The notes beneath the pieces are model-generated. The model was not told where the DNA came from. It did no database searches and worked only from the letters and a program-made list of their open reading frames with translations. Positions 30,055 through 40,800 of a DNA stretch of 64,000 nt are shown in pieces; positions within the stretch are counted from its first letter, which is position 1, and each line of letters starts with the position of its first letter. The DNA is from Neisseriaceae bacterium ESL0693 (GTDB lineage: Bacteria; Pseudomonadota; Gammaproteobacteria; Burkholderiales; Neisseriaceae): NCBI GenBank assembly GCA_029433475.1, contig JAQTIE010000007.1, forward strand, positions 310,001 through 374,000. The letters are read 5' to 3'. The translations under genes and the position numbers were made by a program.

Positions 30055-30084
30055 CTTGACATCAAAGGCAACATACCCATATAT
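30055..30084 (+). promoter_or_regulatory. clpB promoter, sigma-32-like overlapping a sigma-70-like promoter
   Basis: CTTGAC (30055-30060), 15 nt, then CCCATATAT (30076-30084) fits the heat-shock sigma-32 pattern CTTGAA…CCCCATNT. The same bases also give TTGACA, 17 nt, ATATAT, a housekeeping promoter. It lies 35 nt before the clpB start and suits heat control with a basal level. Confidence 0.65.
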
Positions 30085-30118
30085 CTGGTTAACTACATTT
30101 CACCCTAAAGGAAATTGA

Positions 30119-32692
30119 ATGCGATTCGAACAATTAACGGCAAAATTCCAGCAAGCTTTGCAAACAGCCCAAAGCATGGCATTGTCCAATGATTCGGGTT
30201 ATCTGGAAGCGGTGTATGTGTTAAAAGTATTACTGGAAGACACAGACAACAGTACCACAGGCTTATTAGCTCAGGCCGGTGTCAATATTGCCCAATTGAA
30301 GCAGCAGGTTGATACAACCATTAAAAATTTACCCAAAGTATCCGGCCAGGGCGGAGAAATTCTGCCCAGTACCGAACTGCAACACATTTTAAACCTGATG
30401 GATAAAGCGGCCACCAAACGCGGTGACGCTTATATTGCCAGTGAACTTTTTTTACTGGGCGCCATTCAGGAAAACGGCACCTGTGCCCGCCTTTTAAAAC
30501 AAGCCGGCGCCACAGAAGCCTCCATTGATCAAGCCATTAATACCGTACGCGGAGGAGCCAGTGTGGATAATCCCAATGCAGAAGACCAGCGTGATGCACT
30601 CAAAAAATATACCACCGATTTAACCCAGCGCGCCCGCGATGGCAAGCTTGACCCGGTGATTGGTCGTGATGATGAAATCCGGCGCACCATTCTGGTATTA
30701 GAGCGCAGAACCAAAAACAATCCGGTTCTGATTGGTGAACCGGGCGTCGGTAAAACCGCCATCGTTGAAGGATTGGCACAGCGTATTGTCAATAACGAAG
30801 TCCCTGATGCCTTACGCAATAAACGGCTACTGATGTTGGATTTGGCCAGCCTGATTGCCGGTGCCAAATTCCGCGGTGAATTTGAAGAACGCCTGAAAGG
30901 GGTATTAAACGATTTATCCAAAGACGATGGCAATACCATTATCTTTATTGATGAATTGCATACCCTTGTTGGCGCGGGTAAGGCCGATGGCGCCATGGAC
31001 GCCGGCAATATGCTCAAGCCCGCCCTGGCACGCGGCGAACTGCACTGTATCGGTGCCACCACCTTAGATGAATATCGCCAGTATATTGAAAAAGACCCGG
31101 CACTGGAACGGCGGTTCCAGAAAGTTCTGGTTAAAGAACCGACTGTGGCTGACACCATTGCCATTTTGCGCGGCCTGCAAGAGCGTTATGAAATTTATCA
31201 TGGTGTGGAAATTACCGATCCGGCCATTGTGGCCGCGGCTGAATTATCCAACCGCTACATTACTGACCGGTTTTTACCCGATAAAGCCATTGACTTAATT
31301 GATGAAGCGGCTTCTTTAATCAAAGTAGAAAGCCAGTCCATGCCTGAAAGCATGGATAAACTGAAACGGCGTGAAATCCAATTAGAGATTGAACGTGCTT
31401 CTTTAGCCAAGGAAACCGATGAAGCCAGTAAAAAACGTCTGGATTTACTTGATGAAGAGCTGGATAAAGTCAAACGCGAATTTGCCGATCTTGACGAAGT
31501 ATGGAAAGCCGAGCGCGCCAAAGCCCAAGGCAGTGTAGCCATCAAAGAACAGATTGATCAGCTGAAAAACCAAATGGCCGCCTTGCAACGCGAAGGCAAA
31601 TGGGAAGCACTGGCCAAACTGCAATATGAAGAATTACCGAAGCTGGAAGCTCAGCTTCAGGCCGCTGATCAGAATAATCATGACGAACAACCCAATAAAT
31701 TATTGCGTACCAAAGTAGGCTCTGAAGAAATTGCCGAAATCGTGTCACGTATGACCGGCATTCCTGTCAGCAAAATGATGTCTGGTGAACGTGAGAAATT
31801 ATTGAAAATCGAAGATGTATTACATCAGCGTGTCGTAGGACAGGATGAAGCTGTGCGGGCGGTGGCCGATGCCATTCGCCGCTCACGCTCCGGTTTGTCT
31901 GATCCGAATAAGCCCTATGGCAGTTTCCTGTTTTTAGGCCCGACCGGTGTGGGTAAAACCGAACTGTGTAAAACTCTGGCTAGTTTCCTGTTTGACAGCG
32001 AAACCCACTTAATCCGTATTGATATGTCCGAATACATGGAAAAACACTCCATTGCCCGCCTGATTGGTGCGCCTCCCGGTTATGTCGGCTATGAAGAAGG
32101 TGGTTTTCTGACCGAACAGGTACGACGTAACCCCTACAGTGTGGTCTTACTGGACGAAGTTGAAAAAGCCCACCCGGATGTATTCAATATCCTGTTACAG
32201 GTACTGGACGACGGGCGGCTGACCGATGGTCAGGGAAGAACGGTTGACTTCAAAAATACCGTGATTGTCATGACTTCAAATATCGGCAGTCAGGAAATTC
32301 AGAAAATGGCCTCTGATGATTATGAAGCCATCAAAGCAGTGGTCATGGAAGATGTCAAACAGTATTTCCGTCCGGAATTGATCAACCGTATTGATGAAGT
32401 GGTGGTGTTCCACAGTCTGAATCAGGCCAATATCCGCGAAATTGCCAAGATACAATTAAACAGTCTGCGCAAACGACTGGAAGCACTGGATCTGCATTTA
32501 CAGATAGACGACGCCGCTTTAGATGCACTGGCCAAAGTCGGCTTTGACCCTGTTTACGGTGCACGCCCGCTCAAACGCGCTATTCAGACCGAAATAGAAA
32601 ATCCGCTTTCAAAACAACTTCTGGCTGGCGACTATGCACCTGACAGCACCATCATGCTCACCGCCAGAGACGATCAATTATATTTTGAATAA
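30119..32692 (+). CDS. clpB: Disaggregase ATPase ClpB
   Basis: 857 residues, the usual ClpB length. Clp-N repeats (about 1-145), AAA+ domain 1 with G-E-P-G-V-G-K-T (about 207), a coiled-coil middle domain about 410-525 ([10 protein letters not shown]… and a Trp/Lys-rich motif), AAA+ domain 2 with G-P-T-G-V-G-K-T (about 606), and a C-terminal D2-small domain. It works with DnaK to rescue aggregated proteins. The ATG at 30119 has an AAAGGA site. Confidence 0.97.
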   Translation: MRFEQLTAKFQQALQTAQSMALSNDSGYLEAVYVLKVLLEDTDNSTTGLLAQAGVNIAQLKQQVDTTIKNLPKVSGQGGEILPSTELQHILNLMDKAATKRGDAYIASELFLLGAIQENGTCARLLKQAGATEASIDQAINTVRGGASVDNPNAEDQRDALKKYTTDLTQRARDGKLDPVIGRDDEIRRTILVLERRTKNNPVLIGEPGVGKTAIVEGLAQRIVNNEVPDALRNKRLLMLDLASLIAGAKFRGEFEERLKGVLNDLSKDDGNTIIFIDELHTLVGAGKADGAMDAGNMLKPALARGELHCIGATTLDEYRQYIEKDPALERRFQKVLVKEPTVADTIAILRGLQERYEIYHGVEITDPAIVAAAELSNRYITDRFLPDKAIDLIDEAASLIKVESQSMPESMDKLKRREIQLEIERASLAKETDEASKKRLDLLDEELDKVKREFADLDEVWKAERAKAQGSVAIKEQIDQLKNQMAALQREGKWEALAKLQYEELPKLEAQLQAADQNNHDEQPNKLLRTKVGSEEIAEIVSRMTGIPVSKMMSGEREKLLKIEDVLHQRVVGQDEAVRAVADAIRRSRSGLSDPNKPYGSFLFLGPTGVGKTELCKTLASFLFDSETHLIRIDMSEYMEKHSIARLIGAPPGYVGYEEGGFLTEQVRRNPYSVVLLDEVEKAHPDVFNILLQVLDDGRLTDGQGRTVDFKNTVIVMTSNIGSQEIQKMASDDYEAIKAVVMEDVKQYFRPELINRIDEVVVFHSLNQANIREIAKIQLNSLRKRLEALDLHLQIDDAALDALAKVGFDPVYGARPLKRAIQTEIENPLSKQLLAGDYAPDSTIMLTARDDQLYFE

Positions 32693-32717
32693 ATACATCA
32701 GAAGATAATGATTCATC

Positions 32718-32752
32718 AAACAGCCATCTGCTCATACAACAGATGGCTGTTT
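32718..32752 (+). terminator. Rho-independent terminator of clpB
   Basis: AAACAGCCATCTG pairs with CAGATGGCTGTTT (13 bp, 9-nt loop), ending in TTTT, 25 nt after the clpB stop. Confidence 0.88.
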
Positions 32753-33220
32753 TAATATCTTTATCAAAAATCAAAACGATTAAATCAGACATATCTCTGT
32801 TTGCAATTTGTCGTCACATCAATGAATCACAGATCAATAATCACCATCATCAACCTATGCCATAAATTGCACTATCCACCTGACTATCTTAGTTCATCCA
32901 AATGTGCAAAAACAAGCTATAAATACACAAAAAAACCAGCATGAATGGCTTGAATAGCAGATTTTTCTGCAATGATCATGTGGTATTGGCAAACAGACAG
33001 CATCTGGACAAATGAGCCTAATTTATATTATTGACTGCAATAATCAGCGATTTAATAAATAACAATCAGAATTTTAATAATTCAACCTCAATAATCTATC
33101 AAAAATCCGATACCAATAAACAAAAACTATTTATATTAAGAAATATTAACCTACCTTAATTCATCAACATTATAATACAAAAACATTCCCTCATTCCCTG
33201 ACATAAAGTCAGCATAAACT
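32753..33220. other. 468-bp A+T-rich spacer before bioY
   Basis: No coding frame, no clear BirA operator and no riboswitch-like fold seen. It contains the bioY promoter region, not resolved. Confidence 0.4.
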
Positions 33221-33742
33221 ATGACTAAATTAATCCTGTCTGTCGGCTGCGTTATGCTGTCCGTAGGTCTTATCGCTATTTGTTCTCAGCTTACGTTACC
33301 ACTGGCATTTATTCCACTGACAGGTCAGACGCTTGCAATTGGCATTGTCAGCACCTTATTAAGCCTTCAAAAAAGTTTATCCGCCATCATCATTTATCTT
33401 GGTCTGGGTTTCTGTGGCCTACCCGTTTTTGCTGGTGCACAAAGTGGATGGCATGTCCTGGCAGGAGCAACCGGAGGCTATTTAATCGGTTTTATTATGT
33501 ATGCTTTATTGGTAAGCTCTTTATTAAATAACCAAAGACGCCATTATTATCAAGCTATTTTTGCCAATCTTCTGGCTACCCTGATCACTTTAATCATAGG
33601 TTCGATCTGGTTAAAAATCATCATCAATATCAGCTGGCTTAAAGCTTTTTATTATGGTTTCTTACCTTTTATTCTTCCCGGCCTCATCAAAGCCACAATA
33701 GCCGCCATCATAGGTGGTCACCCTTTACCGGCTACTGAGTAA
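33221..33742 (+). CDS. bioY: Biotin transporter BioY
   Basis: 173 residues with about six membrane segments. BioY landmarks: I-P-L-T-G-Q-T-L-A-I (about 32-41, substrate-binding loop), Y-L-G-L-G-F-C-G-L-P-V-F-A, then G-A-T-G-G-Y-L-I-G-F and a C-terminal P-G-L-I-K-A. BioY is the membrane substrate-capture unit for biotin and may act alone or with an ECF energy module. No bioM/bioN-like ATPase or EcfT neighbour is present, so solo use or a shared module elsewhere is inferred. Confidence 0.9.
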   Translation: MTKLILSVGCVMLSVGLIAICSQLTLPLAFIPLTGQTLAIGIVSTLLSLQKSLSAIIIYLGLGFCGLPVFAGAQSGWHVLAGATGGYLIGFIMYALLVSSLLNNQRRHYYQAIFANLLATLITLIIGSIWLKIIINISWLKAFYYGFLPFILPGLIKATIAAIIGGHPLPATE

Positions 33743-33790
33743 ATCAGCTCTGACCCATCTTAAAATATCATCTGAATCATAAAACATAAA

Positions 33791-33828
33791 AATAAAGTCA
33801 AAACCCATATAACGGTTCTGACTTTATT
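33791..33828. terminator. Convergent terminator between bioY and trxA
   Basis: AATAAAGTCA-ACC on the left pairs with GGT-TGACTTTATT on the right, with small bulges and an 8-nt loop. A/T runs on both sides suit two-way termination. Confidence 0.75.
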
Positions 33829-33866
33829 TTTCAACATCTACAGAAAAATCTGATTATTTTCCGAAT

Positions 33867-34196
33867 TTAAATAGAGGCATTAATAAATGCTTCCAATTGA
33901 CCTTTAGCCAGAGCGCCTACTTTAGTAGCCACATTCTGACCATTTTTGAAAATCATCAATGTCGGAATACCACGCACACCAAATTGCGCCGGTGTTTTCT
34001 CATTCTCATCTACATTCATTTTGACGATTTTCAATTTACCTTTATAAGCAGGCGCCAATTCTTCCAGAACCGGAGCAATCATTTTACACGGCCCGCACCA
34101 CGGTGCCCAGAAATCAAGCAATACGGGAACATCTGCCTGTAACACATCTTTTTCAAAACTGGCATCACTGGTATGAATAATCAATTCATTACTCAT
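33867..34196 (-). CDS. trxA: Thioredoxin
   Basis: 109 residues with active site W-C-G-P-C (about 33-37) after L-L-D-F-W-A-P, cis-Pro in G-I-P-T-L (about 77) and a conserved F-x-x-G. It is the general disulfide reductant of the cytoplasm. No signal peptide. It stands alone; metZ lies upstream on the same strand, 150 bp away. Confidence 0.96.
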   Translation of the reverse strand: MSNELIIHTSDASFEKDVLQADVPVLLDFWAPWCGPCKMIAPVLEELAPAYKGKLKIVKMNVDENEKTPAQFGVRGIPTLMIFKNGQNVATKVGALAKGQLEAFINASI

Positions 34197-34345
34197 AATT
34201 TTTTCCTTTTATAATCTATATTTATCATGCTGTTTTGGCACTTGGCCGGTCTTATATACATAAGGGCGAAACCACCAAATTCAAGCAGAAAATCAAAACG
34301 CCCATCTTTAACACTTATCCATCAAGCGATCAGTCACACCACACA

Positions 34346-35524
34346 CTATAGTTCGCTCAATGCCTGTGCCAAATCGGCCTTCAGATCAGCAACATGTTCA
34401 AGACCCACAGATAAACGGATTAAGCCGGGCTGAATGCCGGCCTGCAATTTATCCTCGGCAGGCATACGGCCATGAGTGGTGGTCCATGGGTGCGTAATGG
34501 TGGATTTCACATCACCCAGATTACCGGTTTTACTGAATAATGAAACCGCATCAATGACCTTCCACGCCGCCGTTTCGCCGCCGTTTACCTCAAAAGCCAC
34601 CACAATTCCGCCACCTTGTTGCTGTTGGTTAACCAGTTCACGCTGCGGATGATCAGCCAATCCGGTGTAATGCACTTGTTTTACCTGTGGCTGTACCTGT
34701 AAAAACTGCGCAATAGCCAAGGCATTGGCGCATTGTTTTTCCATACGCACATACAGAGTTTCCAAACCACCAAGCAATACCCAGGCATTAAATGGTGATA
34801 AAACTTCACCCGTCGTGCGCACATGTAAATAGACTTCCTTAATTAAAGCCTCACTGCCACACACTACCCCACCCATAACACGCCCCTGGCCATCAATCGC
34901 CTTGGTTGCCGATTGCACCGACAAATCTGCACCTAATCTTAATGGCTGTTGTAATGCCGGCGATAAAAAACTGTTATCCACCACCAATAAAGCATCATGT
35001 TGATGAGCTATTGCAGCCAAAGCAGCAATATCAGCCAATTCATTTAAAGGATTGGATGGTGTTTCCAGAAACAGCATTCTGGTATTAGGCTGTATGGCTG
35101 CCTGCCAATCAGCAACATCGGTCTGGCTGACGAACGTAACTTCAATACCCAGTTTAGGCAGCAGGCCATTCATCAATCCCACAGTGGTACCAAATAAACT
35201 GCGACTGGCCACCACATGATCACCGGCTTTCAGAAAAGTCAGAAAAACCGCATTAATGGCAGCCATGCCTGTTGCCGTGGCAATACCTGCCGCACCCTGC
35301 TCCAGCTGAGCTACCCGCGTCTGAAATGCCGCCACATTCGGATTATTGGTACGGCTATAGGTATAACCACTGCTTTGCCCTGCAAATAAAGCCGCGCCTT
35401 CGGCTGCACTGTCAAAGACAAAACTACTGGTTAAAAATAAAGCGGGATTGTGTTCATTAAAGGCTGTTTTTTCATCAGCGCCACGAATAGCAATGGTTTC
35501 TGCATGTAATGATGGTATAGACAT
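34346..35524 (-). CDS. metZ: O-succinylhomoserine sulfhydrylase
   Basis: 392 residues, PLP fold type I, Cys/Met-metabolism family. The PLP lysine is in S-A-T-K-A-I-D-G-Q-G-R-V (about 207), the loop G-Y-T-Y-S-R-T-N-N-P about 52-61, and the late motif L-I-R-L-S-V-G-L-E. The A-I-D-G-Q-G-R variant after the lysine is characteristic of MetZ, which makes homocysteine directly from O-succinylhomoserine and sulfide. Single gene. Confidence 0.92.
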   Translation of the reverse strand: MSIPSLHAETIAIRGADEKTAFNEHNPALFLTSSFVFDSAAEGAALFAGQSSGYTYSRTNNPNVAAFQTRVAQLEQGAAGIATATGMAAINAVFLTFLKAGDHVVASRSLFGTTVGLMNGLLPKLGIEVTFVSQTDVADWQAAIQPNTRMLFLETPSNPLNELADIAALAAIAHQHDALLVVDNSFLSPALQQPLRLGADLSVQSATKAIDGQGRVMGGVVCGSEALIKEVYLHVRTTGEVLSPFNAWVLLGGLETLYVRMEKQCANALAIAQFLQVQPQVKQVHYTGLADHPQRELVNQQQQGGGIVVAFEVNGGETAAWKVIDAVSLFSKTGNLGDVKSTITHPWTTTHGRMPAEDKLQAGIQPGLIRLSVGLEHVADLKADLAQALSEL

Positions 35525-35774
35525 AATATTTTGTTGATATATTTGTTATCAATGAGAAAAATTGTTTGGCTATTGTGCACCTTTTTGTATCCATATGCAA
35601 ACGACTACTCATAAAGACCGCTAAATTAATACATCAGAAACCAGTCTGTCTGGCTATAATATAACTATATCTTCCATTCATGTTTAGACTGCTAAAAGTT
35701 ATTATTCATTCAACCCAATGGCTTTTTTTATTGATACCAGATATTATTTCAGCTTAATTTAAGGACAGGCGACC

Positions 35775-36557
35775 ATGTATTTTGTTTTATCACCAGCCAA
35801 AAAACTCAACGAACAAGATAAGGCACCCATCAGTCAATATACCCAGCCCGGCTTACTGGAACACAGTCAGCAATTAATGCCCATTCTAAAATCCCTGGCA
35901 CCTCAGGATATCGCCAGCTTAATCGGCATCTCCGATAAACTGGCTCTCTTGAATGCGGAGCGTTTTCAGCAATGGCATACCCCTTTTACTCCCGAAAACG
36001 CCAAACAGGCGATTTATCTCTTTAATGGCGATGTATATGATGGCATCAACGCCTATCAACTATCAACTGCCGCAATGGATTATCTACAAAATCATGCCGG
36101 CATCTTATCCGGCTTGTATGGGTTATTACGCCCTCTGGATCTGATTCAGCCCTATCGTTTGGAAATGGGCACCAAACTGGCCAATAATCGCGGTGCTGAC
36201 TTATATGCATTCTGGCAACCATACCTCACACCAATGATTAACCAGCATCTGGCCTCACAACAAGATAACGTATTAATCAACCTGGCTTCCCAAGAGTATT
36301 TTAAAGCTATCCAGCCTGCCAAACTGAATGCACGGATCATTACTCCTGTATTTAAAGACCAGAAAAATGGCCAGTATAAAATCATCAGCTTTTACGCCAA
36401 GCGTGCCCGCGGCCTGATGATGCGTTATGCTGCTGAAAATCAGCTCACACAGCCGGAACAATTGAAGCAATTTGACAGCGAAGGCTACTATTTTGATAAA
36501 GCATCTTCCACCGAACAGCAATGGGTTTTTTTGCGCGATGAAAACTATCATAATTAA
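35775..36557 (+). CDS. yaaA: Peroxide stress protein YaaA (UPF0246)
   Basis: 260 residues. Family blocks: N-terminal L-S-P-A-K-K-L-N, then [38 protein letters not shown] and [11 protein letters not shown]. coli YaaA limits free iron and DNA damage in peroxide stress; it folds as a DNA-binding cantaloupe-type protein. tRNA-Ser(TGA) follows 89 bp later. Confidence 0.94.
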   Translation: MYFVLSPAKKLNEQDKAPISQYTQPGLLEHSQQLMPILKSLAPQDIASLIGISDKLALLNAERFQQWHTPFTPENAKQAIYLFNGDVYDGINAYQLSTAAMDYLQNHAGILSGLYGLLRPLDLIQPYRLEMGTKLANNRGADLYAFWQPYLTPMINQHLASQQDNVLINLASQEYFKAIQPAKLNARIITPVFKDQKNGQYKIISFYAKRARGLMMRYAAENQLTQPEQLKQFDSEGYYFDKASSTEQQWVFLRDENYHN

Positions 36558-36646
36558 ATGAGCCATTTAGTAAAAAACCAGTATTTTTTCCATTAAAACA
36601 CTTGGCAAAAACGGTAATTTACCTTATTATGCTCACCTTCAAAGAC

Positions 36647-36737
<91 letters not shown>

Positions 36738-36774
36738 AAAAATGATTTAAAATCAAAGTATTAATTAATAAATT

Positions 36775-36814
36775 CCTTGTTCTAGATTCCCGTCTGACAA
36801 GGTTTTTATTTTTT
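36775..36814 (+). terminator. Terminator after tRNA-Ser(TGA)
   Basis: CCTTGT (36775-36780) pairs with ACAAGG (36797-36802), 16-nt loop, followed by TTTTTATTTTTT. Confidence 0.7.
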
Positions 36815-37732
36815 GGTGTGTCATATTTGTGCCGTGCATGGCTTCACTTTCCCAACCTCCCCGCTTTTCCAAATCCATTATCGCTACGTCCGATTAAACC
36901 AAAAAAGAAAAAGGACAATGTGGTTAGGATTATTTAATGGATAAAAAGCGCTTGAAGCGAAAAAATAATAACTGAAACGACACTTATCGTTCCTGATGAA
37001 TGCCTGATACTACAAACTACAGAAAAATGATTACTCACCGTGTACTGTCAATGGCTACTAAAAGCCATCGGTAGCAAACGTCATTGTCATCCCTAAAATT
37101 TACAATGCCCTATCTAAAGTCCATTGCCCACTATACTGAATTGGTGAACAATCTCCTGCTTCGAAAAGTTATCATCAAGCGTATTCAGGAATAGTACTTA
37201 AACATGGACTTGAAATCATGGTTTATCCGTTAAAATTTCACTCATCTTATTTAGTCCTTATGGGTAGTTTATCCAAAAAACATAGCCTACAGGAAGATCT
37301 TTCGACAGCTTGATATTGCCTATACTGCGCTGATTCATGACATTGATAAACTGGCTGTAGATATACCCTTTGAACATATAGATGGTGATATATGCAAAAA
37401 GCGTTTTGAAACCTTATATATCATAGCCGTAAAGATAGCAGTTACAGCATTTGGACATTTCCGGTTGAATATTCCCAGAACACCAAAAGTGCATGGATAA
37501 TGATTTAATAATCCGACCATACTTATTTCCAATATTATTTATAATAATCCTTATTTACACATTATTATCAATTCGAACAATACACCGTTTTCACAATCAA
37601 CAGAAAAATGGTCGATCTGATCTAAAAAATAATCTATTAATCCCTGTTTAAAATTATCATCAATATAGAGTACCAGTTACTCTTTTATCGGCAGTAAATA
37701 ATATAAACGCTCAATCCTAAACGATTTAATAA
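36815..37732. other. Non-coding left edge of the island
   Basis: About 920 bp with no supported gene. A plus-strand frame at 37303-37500 is open for 66 codons without a start (…I-A-Y-T-A-L-I-H-D-I-D-K-L-A-V-D-I-P…) and could be a decayed gene. No integrase or insertion-sequence ends recognised. Confidence 0.4.
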
Positions 37733-37759
37733 CAAAATGAAACATTTTGTATAGATAAT
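37733..37759 (+). promoter_or_regulatory. Possible operator and -10 of the acyl-transfer operon
   Basis: CAAAATG-AAA-CATTTTG (37733-37749) is a perfect 7-bp inverted repeat, next to GATAAT (37754-37759). It lies 75-100 nt before the chosen start. It is a candidate site for the AraC regulator of the same island; that link is inference. Confidence 0.35.
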
Positions 37760-37833
37760 GAACTTAATTGTTATTTTTTTATTTTCTCCAAAAATTAAAA
37801 TTACGTCGTTTTGTATATTTAATGAGCTTAGTG

Positions 37834-40800
37834 ATGAAAGAAAGGCAAAGAATACTAGCGTTGCATGGACAAGGGAGTTCTAGTGACGTAACCAGAATAC
37901 AATTTTCGAATCTTAAAATAAATCATGATGATTATGATATATTTTTTCTAGATGCAGCTTATGTCGTTAATCAGCCAGGGTTTGGATTAAATGATTTGAG
38001 CCTTGAAGAATATCGATCTTGGATTATTTATGAGAACTTTGATAATTCATTATTGGACTCTATAGAATATATTCTTCGTTTTATTCATGAAAACGATGAG
38101 TTTGATATTGGCTATGGTTTTAGTCAAGGTGGAATAATAGTAAGCATAATTAATGAATTATATTTGAATGATGAATTAAAGAAATTGCTTATTGCCAAAT
38201 TTGGAGAGTCTGTTAAAAGGATATTGCCAAATAAACCTTTGTTTAAAACTATTATAACTTGTTGTATTGCAAGTGAGTTAACATTAGAAAATTGGGTTTC
38301 AAAGAAATATTTATTACAAAAGAACATGGATGACAATGTTACTTTTTTAAATTTAATTGGCAGGGAAGATAAATTCAAGAGCTGGGCGGAAAATTTTTCT
38401 CATCGATCCCGCAATACTCAAATAATTTATATGTCATCAGGGCATGAGATCAATAATGAAACAAATGGTAATGTTTCTCTGGCATTACATGGGCTATTAG
38501 AAAATAAGCCCGTTATAAAACAATCTTATTCTAACTGGACTAAAACTAATCTGATAAGCGACAGAAGAATATCCGAAAAGCATCAGATTGTTGAAGTCAA
38601 ACTTGATTTGGCTGATTCTCCTCAAACAATTAAAGAGGCTTTATCACTTTATCCATTTGAGTATCCTCTGCTTCGTAATGCTAGAGATAAGGATTCATCC
38701 AATTTCACATCTTATGGCGATATGCTTGAGTTTTGTAATATAAATGGAGAAGGTGACCTAAGAAGAATAGGTGTAAAAACAGGTGATCTTGTCGCTTATG
38801 TGGCTCCGCCAGGTGGTGGGGCACTATCCGCCGCCGCTTTTATTACCATATCCTCTCAAGCAACGGCTGTTCCATTATCTGCTACAATGAGTGAAAAAGA
38901 TGCTCTAATTGCATTAGAACAACTTGAAATCAATCATTTAATATTATTTCAAGGTGTTTCTGCACACGGAATAGAATCTGCTTTCAGAAAATATACAGAA
39001 AATAATACTGTTGCGTTACATGAAGCTTTTCCGATAGGAGATTCAAAACCAGGGCTTTTCAGGTTCAAAAAAACCGTTGAGAATTATGAGTTACTGCCTG
39101 AAATTGTTCATCCAGCAGAAGCAGACAGTTTATTGTTACGTACCTCTGGAACGACATCTCTTTCCAAGATAGTTCCTTTGGCTCAGATTGACTTGATTAA
39201 AAATTCAATTGTTTTAGCCAATTCCTTAGGTATTGATCACAATGATGTAACTTATAGTGTGATGCCTCTGGACCATATCGGCGGGATTGCTGGGTCTATT
39301 TTATGTAGTATAGTCTCTGGCGCTTCAATTACATGCGATGCTACGTACAATCCGGAATTGATGATTAGTGCTTTAAGTGAATCAAATCCAAGGCCAACCT
39401 GGTATTCAGCAGTACCTACAATTCATAATGCCACAATTAAGTATTTACTTGATAATAAAGAAAAATATTTAAAAGTATCAGATAGCTGGCGTGACCATAA
39501 TTTAAGGTTTATTCGCTCGGGTGCCGCATCATTAAGTGAACCAGACAGGCTTTTACTCAGTAATACCATTGGTCGTCCAGTCATTGCTACCTATAGTATG
39601 TCTGAATTGATGCCTATTTCACAACCACCATTTATTAATGGTGACTGGATCATTAAAAGTGATTCTGTTGGAATGCCCGTTACTGCATCCTTGTGTGTTG
39701 TTGATCCTGTTACATTACAGCCACTTCCTTATGGAGAGGTGGGAGAAGTAGCTATTTCAGGTGAAACATTATTTAAAGGATATAAACATAATGATGATGC
39801 TAATAAAATGGCTCATTTTTATATGAAATTCTTAATTGATGGGGAATATGCAAAGTGGTTTCTTACCGGCGATCTAGGGGTAATTGATGAAGATGGATAT
39901 TTAACATTAAAAGGACGAATAAAAGAACTTATTAAAAAAGGTGGAGAGCAAGTAGTTCCAATTGAAATAGAAAATATTCTTGCAGAACATCCTGCTTTAG
40001 AATTAGCAGTGTGTTTTTCTGTGCCTTCTGATTTATATGGTGAAGAAGTTGGTTGCGCATTAATTGTCAAAGATTATTTTTTAAAAGAAAAATCACAACA
40101 GGAAATTGTTGCTGAATTGAGAAAAATCTTGATGGATTCGGGCATAACTCAATATAAAATACCAACTTGTTGGAAGTTTGTGGTAGCTGAAGATCTTCCT
40201 TTTACCAATACCAAAAAAGTTGTTAGGGGTAAAATTGCTTCAAGTTTGACCGTAAAACCAGGTATAGCAGCTACAGCAAAGTTTTTAGCTAAGCATAAAA
40301 ACCTAGATAAAGCAAAAACTATAAATAACTCGGAAAAATTATCAACGGTAAATGTGACTGGTTACCATCATAACGTCGATTGGGATACTTTATCCGGACT
40401 AAGATTTCTTTTAGCTTGTTATGTGATGTTTATGCACATAGGCTCTAATAGTTCTTGGGGTACTTTTTCTAATTTACGGCTGATTCCGTGGCATGTGCAT
40501 ACTTTTTTTACTTTGGCTGGTTTTTCATTAGCTATAGTAATGCCTTCTTTAATCCAAAAGAAACTTAATTTTTCATTCATGAAAATAATTGGTTTCTACC
40601 CATTGTATGCTCTTGCAGTACTGCTGGCGTTTGGAAATTTATTAACCGTTTGTACCCCAGCAACCTTTACCCCAACGTTTCATTGGGCACAAGTCATTGC
40701 TGACAATCAAGCAGGCTTTTGTGAGGGAACGCCATTAATTCAAGGTTCCTGGTTAGGAAATGTTATATCTACATTAATCATTTATCTAACAGGACTACAA

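Noticed and set aside
37303-37500. 66-codon open plus-strand frame with protein-like text before the acyl-transfer gene
   Set aside because: No start codon, no ribosome site, no recognised motif; kept only as a possible relic in the spacer note.
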